Assembly: GCA_014925825.1 (NCBI GenBank)
Contig: JACGCK010000003.1
Coordinates: 744,001-808,000 of the forward strand
Direction of reading: 5' to 3'
Source of the DNA: Pholiota molesta
Lineage: Eukaryota > Basidiomycota > Agaricomycetes > Agaricales > Strophariaceae
Length of the DNA stretch: 64,000 nt
Below are positions 24,689-36,214 of this stretch, one piece after another. The position numbers and the translations under genes were made by a program. The notes beneath the pieces are model-generated. The model was not told the DNA's origin and ran no database searches. It saw only the letters and a program-made list of their open reading frames with translations. The stretch's first letter is position 1. Each line of letters starts with the position of its first letter.

Positions 24689-26850
24689 TTACAAATCTTC
24701 AGGTAAATCCCCATCACCCATGGACTCCCAAAATCTATACCAGTGGACAACGCACGGATGGGCCATAACCCTGTAGGCATGTCAGTTGTTGATTACTGAA
24801 TGGATCTCGATAAGACTGTTGTGGAAGCTTACTTAGAAGGATCGAAGTTATGTAGTTCCAGTCCTTCCATTGAAGTCGCCCTTGAAATTGCAACATACGC
24901 TTGGTACCAGATACAAGGTCAAACATAAAGCCAAAGAGAACAATCCCCATGCCTACCTTGGCCTTTCTCAAATGTGCTGCCGAGATTTATCTTGACCCGT
25001 TCCAATGTTTGTCCTTGAGATTTATGGATTGACAGAGCCCAAGCCAAAATGAGAGGTACTTGCACCCTACGAGCTTCGAGATTCGCCAGAGGTCCTTCTA
25101 CTGTAAATGCTAGAGCGACACAAAGCAGCACTTTCCCATTTTCAAACCTGACAACAGGCCATTTTTCATTGCGGCTAAAGACATGCCCTGTCAGCGGCCT
25201 CATTTCATCTGGTTGTAGATTCGCTTTATCTTGCTCTAGACTCGTTTCATCTTGTTCTAGGTTCATTTCTTCTTGCTGTAGATAATCTGCCAAGGGAGGC
25301 TGATCCGAGGTAGCAATTTGGTGGGACATTTCTATCTCTTGGTCATATGCTTCAGCGATAGTCATGAAATCGGTGATTTTTCCAATGCTTCCGTTTACCA
25401 GAATGCCCTCTTCGATGTTCTACAGTGCAATTTCATAATTAATCAATGACTAAAGATCGAAACTGATCTCGAAACTGACCCTGGTCAACATAACTTGCGC
25501 ACCTATCTATTCATAAATAGAAAATTTCCAGTTAGCAATCTAATTGATTGTAGCGAACGTGGCAGTCAATAATACCTTGAGCAAAATTCCAGAGGGTGCA
25601 ACCAATTTTTCTAGCAGGTCCTGGGCGTTTTTCTTTGGTATCGGGAACCCAAAAACACTATATCCGGCACTGTCCATTGCGTGATACGCATATTGAGGCC
25701 CTGGTAAGGCTTGCAACCTGCTTTGATTACAAATGTCAGCTTCTTTCCGCACCGGAAACCTAAACAAACAGATCATATCAGAGTAGAATTTAACACGTGC
25801 AGAAAAATTGTTACAGTTCACAAGGCTCAAGCCCATCAGGATAGTGTAACTGACGAGATAGAGAATTGAGGTGCTGAATGTCCTCTTGCGTAAGGTTACC
25901 CAGCCGCATATGCGACAAAATATCAACAAAAGCTGGAGCATCATTAGAATCTAGTCATGAAAAGATTCAAACTGTTTAGCAGGACTCACTCTCGTCTTTC
26001 TGTCGGAAAACCTTCCTGAGGAATGTCGGTCGAGGGATGCACTTTGGCCAAGACACCGCATCGAAAGCATAAATTGAAGGCCTTTCATATTGAAATGTCT
26101 TCTCTGGAACTGGGGGCAGCTGAAAGAAATCTCCGGATATAATCAGCTGGGCTAAATCAGTTTCCAGAATAATGAAATATGTAGAGTACAAGTCAAAACA
26201 GCGCTCACTTGAATTCCTCCGAAGGTTTCATCATTCCTTCTTATGATTCGAGCGATCTCTTCCTGACCATATAGTGAATCACAATTCATAATTTGGTTCT
26301 GTCCGACTTGTCGAAGGAGACACACCAATTTATCAAACAATACCGCATCAATCATCGATACTGCAGTTTTCATATGTACTCAACATCTGCAAAGTGAATG
26401 AACAAAGGCAACTGACTTTCATCGATGATCAGCACGCGTGTTGTGCGCCATCGCTGTGACAATTTTGTCGATTTTTTTATCTTCCTCGCTAAGACCTCGG
26501 CGCGTTCTTTACCAAGTCCAATACCAGCGAAGGAATGTAACGTTGTTCCACCTATGTTCAAGCCAGCAATTCCAGTGGATGCGGTAACAGCAATGCCGTT
26601 GACAACAAGAGGGTTTGGTCGGAGTTTCTTAATGATTGCACGAAGTAGAACACTCTTTCCTGTACCTAAATCCATAAGGAATAAAGATTGACAGTGTAGA
26701 AGGGGAGTGGCCATCGGACTTACCAGCTGGTCCTGTAAAGAAAACATTTTCCTTCCTGTCAACTCGATACAAGACGTCTTCTTGTTCAGGAGATAGCACA
26801 ACTTCGCTGCCTCGAGCCGAGGATCCATTGGCCGGCACTGTTCCATTCAT
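24689..26850 (-). CDS. PIF1: PIF1-family 5'-3' DNA helicase
   Basis: SF1B helicase acting on G-quadruplexes, telomeres, replication forks or mitochondrial DNA. Walker [12 protein letters not shown] forms across the intron near 26723-26667. Then [19 protein letters not shown] (motif Ia and PIF1 signature), Walker [22 protein letters not shown] (motif III), LTRN-type segment, and [17 protein letters not shown] (motif V). The final exon ends [20 protein letters not shown]. About ten exons. Compared with the core, it carries an acidic insert before motif V with near-repeats LEQDETS / LEQDKAN / LQPDEMR. Motif VI should fall in the short exons near 24900-24780 and was not fully traced. There is no obvious mitochondrial presequence. 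Confidence 0.85.
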
Positions 26851-27230
26851 GACTCGTTCGATACGTGAGGCGCGTATTGAAATGCCTTATTACTTGAAGA
26901 GTGACCGTTGATGTCGATGAAGGTTGCTCCTTCAGCAATGGAGGCTTTTTGTCATGCTAAGTAGTGAGATTCAAAACAGGTATATGAAAGCGAAGAGCGA
27001 TGATGTAGATGATTCGAGGACCAAACCGGACACGATAAAGAACTTAGGGCACACGACGTCCGACGAGTCAAGTCCAAGGTCGCGACTTTCACCAGCCAAT
27101 TCCGCCAGCTGTAGTGACAACTCTTGCCAAACTCTTGCACTCTGACTCATTCCACCTCATTCACATTCGTATATTCCAAAATTGGCTGCATATGTATGTA
27201 CAACAATCGATTGGCAGCTAGTACAACTCT
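26851..27230. other. Intergenic region, PIF1 promoter and RIC1 3' end
   Basis: About 380 nt between two minus-strand genes. Small ORFs on both strands (26924-27145) show no family features. It presumably contains the PIF1 promoter. Confidence 0.45.
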
Positions 27231-30200
27231 TCATATGGTATCTAAAGAGAGTAAATCAACTTGAGAAAGAGCATTTCGCAGTGCCTGTCCTGTATCATCG
27301 ATAGAGTGTAAGAAGCGGAGTAGCTCCCGACAAAGTTGCCAATCCTTCTCTTCTACAGCCTTGGTGAGAAGTCTGACAGCCTCTGTGCTATTTTCATCCA
27401 ACTGCTCGAGGTTGTGCAGAACGAGTAAATATGAACCGGCTGTTTTCAAACGGTTGAACGATAGACACATCTATAATGTTAGAAAGTTAATTTCTCAGTA
27501 CAATATCAAAGATCAGAATTTTTGTATAGAAAAAACTGACTTCGAAGAGCCCTTTAGGATTTCCGACCACATTAAATAGATGCCTCCAGCGAGTCAGCTC
27601 GGTCTTCCGAGCGCAGCCTACAACAACATCCAGAGATGCATCAAAGTGATCTAAGAATTCTATTACTGCAGGTAGGACCTCATTAGATGATTCGGCTGTC
27701 TCTGAGTCGCCATTGCTGATGGTGGCCACATCAGATTCAACCACAGTATGCAGTAGCATTTCCAACGCATGTGAGAAAAATACCAGATTCTTGTAGTGAG
27801 AGGCAAACGCAACAGCCTCTTTGATTTGGTTATTTTCAAGATGGTATAGCAAAATATGCTGCAAGAATAGATGTGACTTTGAATGTCGCTATTAGCATGC
27901 AATATGATCGTAGACGATGGAACTTACACTAGCAGCATGCCGGAACATCACAAATGGTAAGTTGGTACGAATGGCTGTTTCGTGTTCAACACCAATGATG
28001 ATACCCTTGTCCATAAGGACAGCTAACAGAAGTGCATGTCAGGATGAGATTGAAAAGAAAGATATTTTACCCACATAATGGATAAAAGTCCAAAGGAATC
28101 TTGACACTCTCTTTCACATCGGCGACGGCCTTGATGGAGCGGTTTTGTGCAGATTCTATTGATAATGCGTTGAGCCATACTCGCATTCCTGATGCATCGT
28201 ATGCCCAAAGAGAGTTCTCTAGTGCTCCAACACCACGCAAATGGATCCAACAGAATTCTACGCGGTCTGCCAGAACTTGTACATCATATTTGACTTCTGC
28301 ACTTGCAGACTAGATGACTAATAAATAATCTATGAACCACGTCAGAATGGAGCTGCGTACCTTCCGGGGGCGCAAGAGAATTAGCTGGCCGCCAACTACC
28401 ATCAATACGGTCGCGACTGATAAATCATCCACAGGATCACCGATTTCTGAGTTCAGGATAAACATGAGCGTTCATAAAAAGGCGGTGAACCTTTGGAACG
28501 ACTTACGCTTTTGAACACTTGGAATCATCCAACTTAACATCCTTACAGCCCCAGGAGCCGATATGACACCCGTGAATGCTATGCTTCCGCATAGGTGAAG
28601 CTTGATAGAATCCACGGTTGGGACTATCAGATAGTGATACAGTGTGTTGTCGGCTGTGAAGACTAATAACGAATTATCCACGATGGATAGAATTACAACT
28701 GGGGCGGGAAGTGTTTCTCGATGAAGGATATTTTGACTGGTTAATTCCATATCACGGGAGTAGAGGCGAATCTAACATTTCTGAAGTCAGTTCATAGTCC
28801 CCATGTTACAAAATGTAATATGACCCTACCTGATAGGATTTGGCAACTTCCACTGCAACAACAAGGACATGGTGAAACCACAGCATACCTCCTCGCACGG
28901 TGAAACTCTGTTCTTGCTCTTCATCCACATGGATCTTCCACCTTCCGGAACTCGAACTGTAGTGTATCAAGCCTCTGCGGCCGGCCACAGCAATCAATCG
29001 GCCATCGTTGCTCAATGATGAGTACTTGATAGGCCAATTGATGGCTAGGTATCTTTGCGGGATCTATTGCTATGTTAGTGAGAAATTTATACATATTTTA
29101 GGGCAGGATCGACCTTGATATGTTGCCAGACATCTGATTCCGGATTAATAACACTCAAATCAGGTTGGTCGGCACCTCTATAGACTAGTGCCCGGTCGTC
29201 CATTTGCAAATAGGCATATCGTGTGTTATCCTATGGCACGAGAAGAGTGAACATATGCGAGCGAATTTTAGGAATGACTAACCGGACAATGTTGACCTGT
29301 GGTCGCGCTTTTAGCGAATGGGATTACAGATAACTGACCATCACGTCCTAAAAAGCTTTTAGAAAGAGAGAAGGCTCAAGGGAGATTAGTGTATGTACTT
29401 TGGGGTCTTGGTTCTGCGAGGACGAAGAGCTCGAAATTTCCAGGCCCCCAGAACTTCGAGCTTCGTGAGCCTCAAATCATCTGTCCCATTTACGAGCCAC
29501 TCACAAGGTTCTTGACACCATACATAAATATATCTTGAAACCTATCAAGATATACACCAGGGTGAGCAAGGTACTAGGGAAGAGAATTGTAGACATACTT
29601 CTCTTCGTCGATTGCTTCGTGTACTCCAATGTCAGCAACGATGCATTTCCCCCCAACACTAATGATACCCCAGCCATGCTTCCAGCCGACTGCCAGGATA
29701 TAGCCATCTGAGGTCCATTCCAGGGCAGTAACTTCTCCCGTTGGTTTATTGAATGGATTAGTGACCTGTATCTTTTGGGACTTAGGGATGACCCCTTCTT
29801 CTGAAGGGAAATTCGTAAATTGTATTTCGCCCCTGTAGAAAGGGAGAATGTCTGAGAATAAGAAGGTTGGTGACATTCTAGATGCCTACCCATGAGTTCC
29901 TATGGCGATCAGAGAGAATTTTGCGTTTAGAGCTACTGCGGTTGCACGCTTCGGTTCCTCGTAGTAGGGAATAGCATCCCCAACATCGGGTTCGATTCGG
30001 CGCTGTTTCTGAACCCATTTAGGTGTTTGGAAATCGTGAATACAGGTTCCATGCCATTGCGGCTGTATGTTATCTTGCTCAGGACCATCTTTCTAGATAG
30101 TTGATCAATACTCGTCCAGGTTTAAGGGAGCGATAATTCACTGACATCACTGCTCTGATCTTCAGAGGACCTTTCATATGGATGTCCCTGATCCAGGTTC

Positions 30201-31120
30201 CCGTGAAGTCCAACCAAGTATGCACGTCCGTCTGAAGTTATCCACATTTCGCCATTCATAAGTCTTGAGTATGTAATTTGCGTTATGTATACTAAGATGT
30301 TATGAGCCAAATGCATAAGTCATTATCTTTGGTACTCACTATCTGATTCTACAAGCCACGAGAAATCCAAATCATTTAGCAGCCAAGTGTCATAGCTTAG
30401 GGCTGGCCTAGCCACTTCTGCACTTTCATCGTCTCCTAAGGGCCAAGGCATCCTCTGAACGGTCGGAGGGTCCCGAGTAGAGAATACTAAATAGTTCTTG
30501 CGAGGCGATACACTGATACCAGATCGTTGAGAAGCACAATTATTGTATGTATAATAGATATACGAACCTTAATAATATTCCCTCAACTCTTACGACGCCT
30601 TCAAAGTGCAAGCTGATTGAAAAGAATGGTAGTCCTTCTCCGGGACCAGTCAAAAAGTTGCGTTGCGTGTTCGAGGGAAGTGGTGTAGAAGAATAAACCA
30701 ATTCATCTCCACTATACTCTACTGAGACCAACACCAGAAATGATTCGGAGGTCTAGTTCCAGAGGTCATTACGTTTCTGAAAATAAGAGTGCATACGGGA
30801 AGAACTCACCTTCACAACAATTCGATTGCCATCTGGAGACCACCATGCGTCAAGACTGTCACCATGATTGAGGATAGATGTTGGCGTCCGTGTTAATATC
30901 GATAGAAGAGCAGATGGCTGCATAGAAAGTAAGCACTGACATTTCCACACTAGATGCTTAACTATACCCTGCCAGACCAGACAGCAACAACAGTCCGAGT
31001 GAGAGTACAGAACAAGCCCTTCCGAGGGCTAGCAGCAAGAGCAACAACTGGTTCAGGAGGAATGTTAGGGAGAGCAGGGGTCGTAGCGAGCTGCCTGGCC
31101 GCTGTTATGGGGAAGTACAT
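27231..31120 (-). CDS. RIC1: RIC1, guanine nucleotide exchange factor subunit (Ypt6/Rab6 GEF)
   Basis: Subunit of the Ric1-Rgp1 complex that activates Ypt6/Rab6 at the Golgi. Start MYFPITAARQLATTP is followed by a WD40-like N-terminal half (WWSPDGNRIVVK, YLAINWPIKYSSLSNDGRLI, ALEWTSDGYILAVGWKHGWG) typical of RIC1. The C-terminal RIC1 domain contains HAASSHLFLQHILLYHLENN, EAVAFASHYKNLVFFSHALE, CARKTELTRWRHLF, and ends LLRFLHSIDDTGQALRNAL with LLSLDTI. About 15 short introns. Frames connect throughout without corrections as far as checked. The length is about 1000 residues, normal for the family. Confidence 0.87.
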
Positions 31121-31622
31121 CCTATATCGTCCAGAGGATGGACCAAGAGACCTGAAGGGGATTGCGCGATACTGTGCGACGACCGAGTTTCATTGACGGA
31201 CGGTACGCGGACACGTCCCAAAATAGCCTCTCTCATGAAGAGCCACAGCCACGCACCGGCAACCCAACCCCCGCCTTTATCCATTGGTCCCGCCACTCCT
31301 GCTGGATGTGCTCAAGCACTCAACCTCCAAGAAACAACTTAATTTGCAACTTGCTTACCTGCCACTGTGGCACAGTGCTTTGCTAGTGGGCGTGGAGTGA
31401 TAAACTCATCCTATGTAACATTGATTGCAGACATGGTGTGCCAGTGTACCCACGTCACATTCACGGCGCGCCGAATCGTTGGGGAGGGGAGAGATATTAC
31501 ATTGATACAACGAACTATTTAAATAATTAAGATCGATAGAAAAGCTGGTGGTACAAGGTTCAGAAGACTGCAAGGGACTAATCAGACTTTAGGAATCGCA
31601 TGTTGTGGCGGTATTATAAAGT
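31121..31622. other. Intergenic region, RIC1 promoter and UPS1-like 3' region
   Basis: About 500 nt. It contains the RIC1 promoter side and the 3' UTR of the upstream minus-strand gene, with an A/T-rich stretch at 31490-31560. No coding sequence, repeat or RNA gene was seen. Confidence 0.45.
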
Positions 31623-32443
31623 CTATTCTGAGGGTGGTGGCTGATACATCCATGTCTTGAATTTGGTCCATAAAGTTTTGCTTCCTGTGTTTTCCCTGAT
31701 ATCAACCTTGCTTTCGCAGGCTGGAGATGGCGGGTGTGAATTTTCTGCTCCCAGTGTCATGGTCATGGTCATGGGCTGCAGACGAGATTCGCGGATGAGG
31801 CTAAGAATTAAGCTAACGCCTTCGCGAGACTAAATGACCTGTTAGCACGTTCAGGATATTTCATAGAATTTGGTTTCTTACCCTCTGCATGTTGGCCTTG
31901 AAGCGCGTCAACCCGTGATTTTCAATCTTCTTTGTGAGACCCCATCCGAATCTAGAGACAATTCGGGCCTCCGTGTGTTGCAAGGTTTTGCTATCAACCA
32001 AATTGAGATTATGTTATATATCAATGAAGAGGAAAACGTACCCCTCTGCGCTTTGATCAAAGTGGACAGATTCCTCCACTTGCATGACCTTGACATGATC
32101 CAAATTCTTGGTCACACAGCGTACTGTCTTGCCGAAGGGGTCGACCTCACTCTCCTCGATAACCCACGATTCTGCTCGCGACACTATACCCTTCGGAAAC
32201 CACCTTGGCAAGGCGCCTTTTTTAGAATGAGCCGGGTAGTCACTAGAGAACCTGAAGGCGTTTGGTCGCGCGAGATGACATCGCATGATATGACATGAGA
32301 TGCGTAAGGGTTTGGGTATCGAAGAAAGAATGCTAGGGCGACGATCGACCAGGAATCACTGGGGCGACGGGTAAGCAAGTAGCTCAGCTGGTGTGGCACG
32401 GAGAAACGCACTCATAAACGAAGGATTGGGAAAAGAATCTCAT
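31623..32443 (-). CDS. UPS1: PRELI/MSF1 domain protein (Ups1-like) #2, one-base frame break
   Basis: Phosphatidic-acid-type lipid-transfer protein of the mitochondrial intermembrane space, feeding cardiolipin synthesis. Exon 1 MRFFSQSFVY splices to DDSWSIVALAFFLRYPNP. Then CDVISRDQTPSGSLVTTRLI, PRWFPKGIVSRAESWVIEES and CVTKNLDHVKVMQVEESV; these are strongly PRELI. The frame changes between TTRLILKK and GALPRWFPK at the run of six A (plus-strand T 32218-32223). Seven would keep one frame, and no intron fits. The C-terminal exon (31830-31623) adds a Met/Thr-rich segment and ends TWMYQPPPSE. It is divergent from prohibitin with 302 nt between starts. I judge it a functional gene with a sequence error, not a pseudogene, because all other residues are conserved. 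Confidence 0.82.
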
Positions 32444-32745
32444 GTCCCCTTGGGCAGCGACGAAAGTTCACTTTTGAAAGGCGTGAAAGCCTGCGCTCGA
32501 ATGAAAGTAAGAAGAGTTGGCCACCGCGTTTTGAAGTCCTATGGATGCCAACGCACAAGAGGATAGAGGACGGCGAAGGCGCACAAGTCTAACCCACACC
32601 TGCCGAGAATATGGCTGGCCCTGGCTGACTAAGCCTAACGTTATTGGCCACCATGCGTGCGTGTGAACATTCGCGGGCGGCCAGAACGCGTCGACGTCTT
32701 GCTCAGTACTCTCCCGCCACAAGTCAAGCTGTGGTAACTAAAACA
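32444..32745. promoter_or_regulatory. Divergent promoter, UPS1-like / PHB1
   Basis: 302 nt between start codons of two mitochondrial-membrane genes. An inverted CCAAT box (ATTGG in TTATTGGCCACC near 32641-32652) lies roughly 100 nt upstream of PHB1. CCAAT-binding HAP complexes commonly control mitochondrial genes in fungi; its use here is inference. Confidence 0.45.
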
Positions 32746-33932
32746 ATGGCCTTCTCACAGAACGCAAGTAAATAATTGGTACGCATTCAACTTGATAACA
32801 CAAGAGCGCTAAATAAACTCTTCCTTTCTGTCAGTCCCCCTGGGCTTTGCAATTGCTGCTATTCAAGCCAGCATCTATGATGTCCCAGGTGGCTATCGTG
32901 CAGTTATGTTCGATAGGTTCTCTGGAGTAAAGGACAAGGTACGCATTTCTTGCTTTGCTTCGGAGACTATTTAATGAGCGCATTCCAGGCTACTGGCGAA
33001 GGTACCCATTTGCTCGTGCCCTGGCTCCAGCGTGCCATTTTGTACGACTGCCGCATCAAACCTCGAGTGCGTTACACTACATCTCTACTTAGCTGACACA
33101 CTCATGTCCTTCAAGAATATCTCTACTACCACTGGTTCCAAGGATATGCAAATGGTTTCCATTACTCTCCGCGTGCTTTCTCGTCCCGACGTCGAGCACT
33201 TGTCAAAGATTTACCAAAGCTTGGGAATGGATTACGACGAGAGGGTCTTGCCATCCATAGGAAATGAAGTGTTGAAGAGCATTGTCGCGCAGTTCGACGC
33301 AGCCGAACTCATTACCCAGCGTGAAGTTGTGAGTTTGGAAGTGGTGGTAAGATGATTATAGTGCCTGACATTTTCCTCAAGGTCTCTTCTCGGATACGGG
33401 CCGACCTCTTACAGCGTGCGGGCGAGTTCAACATCAAGCTAGAAGACGTTTCCATTACCCACCTTACCTTCGGAAAGGTAAAGCTCAACCTCTTCAATTA
33501 ATTGGGATTCAAGTTAAATCTGGCTTTAGGAATTCACTCAAGCTGTAGAAGCAAAGCAAATTGCGCAACAAGGTGTGTCACTTTGTTTTTCAGTAATAGT
33601 ATGCATCTAAACGTATTCCAGATGCTGAGCGTGCCAAGTTCATCGTTGAAAAGGTAGGATGAGCGTTTATGGCTGCATGAAATAGGTTACTGACCTGATT
33701 TTTTAAATAGGCGGACCAAGAACGACAGGCCGCAATTATCCGAGCTGAAGGAGAGGCAGAGGCAGCGCTGACTATCTCTAAGGCTCTCGAGAAGGCAGGG
33801 GATGCATTTGTGGCGCTGCGAAAGATCGAAGCCAGCAAGGCCATCGTGCAGTCGCTGGCTGGCAATCCCAACGTTACTTATATTCCCAGCAGCAATGGCA
33901 ACGTGCTGTTGAATGTGTCTGGGCAGAAGTAG
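32746..33932 (+). CDS. PHB1: Prohibitin 1
   Basis: Inner-mitochondrial-membrane scaffold that forms rings with Phb2, supporting m-AAA protease control and cardiolipin organisation. MAFSQNA is spliced to [20 protein letters not shown], which holds the N-terminal anchor. The PHB/SPFH domain follows: [90 protein letters not shown]. Then [20 protein letters not shown] and the coiled-coil [20 protein letters not shown]. It ends [15 protein letters not shown]. Seven short introns, all in phase; about 273 residues, as expected. Confidence 0.95.
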
Positions 33933-34234
33933 TGTATATAGTAATGACAATGGAGTGATCGATGCTGTACATTTTGAGAAACGGAAAAACTCCCACGGAG
34001 TCAATTCGTCCTTGCTCTTGACTGCCATCGAGTGTGTCTGTATCTCGTCTTCCTTTTCTCTTTTCCTCTCCTCTCTCTCTCCTCTCTCGTCTATTTCATC
34101 TTTGTGACGGACTTGTCTATCGTATACAGTCTCCCTTTTCCTGTCTTTTGTACGCCCCCGCATCTCGTTACTCTTTTTCAACGCTATTAACCAACTGTGT
34201 TTCAGGTCTCATTTTCCTTCATCTTTTTTAAATC
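33933..34234. repeat. Intergenic region with CT-rich microsatellite-like tract
   Basis: 302 nt between PHB1 and the RNA-binding protein gene. It holds a strongly biased pyrimidine tract at about 34046-34095 made of CT, TCC and TCTC units. Such CT boxes often lie just upstream of highly expressed fungal genes, so it may be part of the core promoter or 5' UTR of the next gene. Confidence 0.5.
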
Positions 34235-35797
34235 ATGAATCCAATGGGCATGGGCGGCGTGGCTGAGGCTCCGGTACGTTGACCTCCTCTTATCTCACCA
34301 TATCCGTGACTGATCATTGTTATCTTGCCCCCTCCTCACCTCCTGCCATTGTTCTCGCATTGCCATATTCACCCGTTCTAGAGGCGCGCTCATCTTTATG
34401 TCGGAAATTTGAGCCCTCGTGTGACAGAGTATATGCTCACTGAGATTTTTGCTGTCGCTGGGCCAGTTCAGCACGTCAAAATCATCCCCGATAGGAACTA
34501 TCAACACGGCGGTCTCAACTATGGCTTCGTGGAGTACATTGACATGCGTGCCGCCGAGACTGCTCTCCAGACGTTGAACGGCCGTAAAATCTTTGATACT
34601 GAAATCCGGGTTAACTGGGCATACCAAGGCCAACAAAATAAAGAAGACACTACGGGTCACTACCACGTCTTCGTTGGAGATCTCAGCCCCGAGGTCAACG
34701 ATGATGTTCTTGCGAAAGCCTTCAGTGCATTCGGAACCATGTCTGACGCCCGTGTTATGTGGGACATGAACTCTGGAAAATCCCGTGGCTATGGCTTCCT
34801 CGCCTTCCGCGATAAAACCGATGCAGAACAAGCTATCGCCACCATGAACGGAGAATGGTTGGGCTCTCGGGCTATTCGTGTCAACTGGGCTAACCAGAAA
34901 ACTCAGGGTGCCCCACCTGGTGCTGGTGGCGCTTCTCCTCACCAAGGAAGTGGTCCCATCGGCGGCGGTGCCGGTGGTGCGCCTGCTCCTATCAACTTCC
35001 AAGGTGGACCTCTCTCATATGAGTCGGTTGTACAACAAACCCCTGCCTACAACTCTACGGTCTACGTTGGAAACTTGGTTCCTTACTGCACACAAGCTGA
35101 TCTCATTCCTCTCTTCCAATCCATCGGTTACCTTTCTGAGATCCGCATGCAAGCCGACCGAGGATTTGCCTTCGTCAAGTTGGACACACACGAACACGCG
35201 GCGATGGCGATTGTTCAACTACAAGGTCAAATGGTTCACGGACGACCCATCAAATGTAGCTGGGGTAAGGACCGCGCTGATGGTGGTGCTGCTCAGCCAA
35301 ATCCCGTAAGCCCAACTGCTGCAGCTGCTCCTTATGGCAATATGGTGTGTCATATTTGACTATAGATTTCATCATAAATTGACCCCCCAAATTCTAGCCT
35401 ATGTATGGTATGCCCCAGCCTGCGACCTACGGACAATATGGCTTTGCAGGTTACGCAGGATTCCCTGGACAGGCAGCTGCGGCCCCTGGTGCCGCAGGTC
35501 CTGGCTCTCCAGGCATGGGTCAGGCTGGTAATGTGGGTGCAGCAGGCTTGGGCCTCAACGTTGGTGCCCAACAAACTGGTGCCGACCTCAATGCAGCGGC
35601 TGGCGCTCAGCCAGGACAACCTCAATGGGGTGCTTCTGATCCCAATTACTATTCCAACTATTGGGGAGGTGAGTATTAATCTGTCTAGTTCGGTAAATTG
35701 TTCATTGACTCAATTTGCATCAGGCTACTATGGACAACAACCTGCCGCCCAACAGCAACAAACTGGCGGGGATGCTCAGATGCAAGGACCAGCTTAG
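34235..35797 (+). CDS. PUB1: Three-RRM RNA-binding protein (Pub1/TIA-1/Csx1-like)
   Basis: Poly(U)/AU-rich RNA-binding protein for mRNA stability and stress granules, shuttling between nucleus and cytoplasm. MNPMGMGGVAEAP is followed after one intron by RRM1 (RRAHLYVGNLSP; RNP1 LNYGFVEYID). RRM2 has YHVFVGDLSPEVND and RNP1 SRGYGFLAF; RRM3 has NSTVYVGNLVPYCT and RNP1 RGFAFVKL. The linker between RRM2 and RRM3 is Gly/Ala/Pro-rich. The tail has Gly/Ala/Gln-rich low complexity, and the last small exon is GYYGQQPAAQQQQTGGDAQM, typical of prion-like tails in this family. Four exons, all in phase. Confidence 0.93.
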
Positions 35798-36214
35798 AAA
35801 ATGGGGTTCTCTCGATGACCCGAACCATTCTGGGTCTTTGAATCACGCAATATTGGGGATATATTCGACTTCTCTCCGCCAGTTATCCTCTTCTTTCTTA
35901 ATATGATGTCCTTTTTCACTCTTGCCTTCTCTTCGTGCACTTCTATCTCTGATGTTGCTGTCTCTTACTTTCTCTGAAACCAACGCATATTTCCCGTACA
36001 AGATGATCATAAAAGAATAATCTTGTCAACAAATTAAGTAACTAACAAACGTGTTCAACGAGAGGTGAAAATAGACAGTAGTTAGAGGTGCGAAGGTTGA
36101 TCAATAGAATAGTATAATGAATGAGGGTATATATAACGCATACAAGGATCCGGTAAACCGTAAATGTGGAATCAAAGTTTGTGGCTAGAGAATTATTTGG
36201 GCCACCATCCACCA
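35798..36214. other. Intergenic 3' regions between convergent genes
   Basis: About 417 nt between the PUB1-like stop and the ATG16 stop. A T/C-rich segment near 35880-35980 and AT-rich DNA near 36010-36120 are consistent with 3' UTRs. No gene was seen. Confidence 0.5.

Noticed and set aside
32366..32400. tRNA-like D-arm sequence (AGTAGCTCAGCTGGTGTGGCAC)
   Set aside because: Only the D-arm-like piece is present; no acceptor stem, anticodon or T-arm fits, and it lies in the first intron of the UPS1-like gene.
34295..35002. Long antisense ORF (235 aa) opposite the RNA-binding protein
   Set aside because: Shadow of the RRM exons; composition follows the complementary strand and no family features appear.
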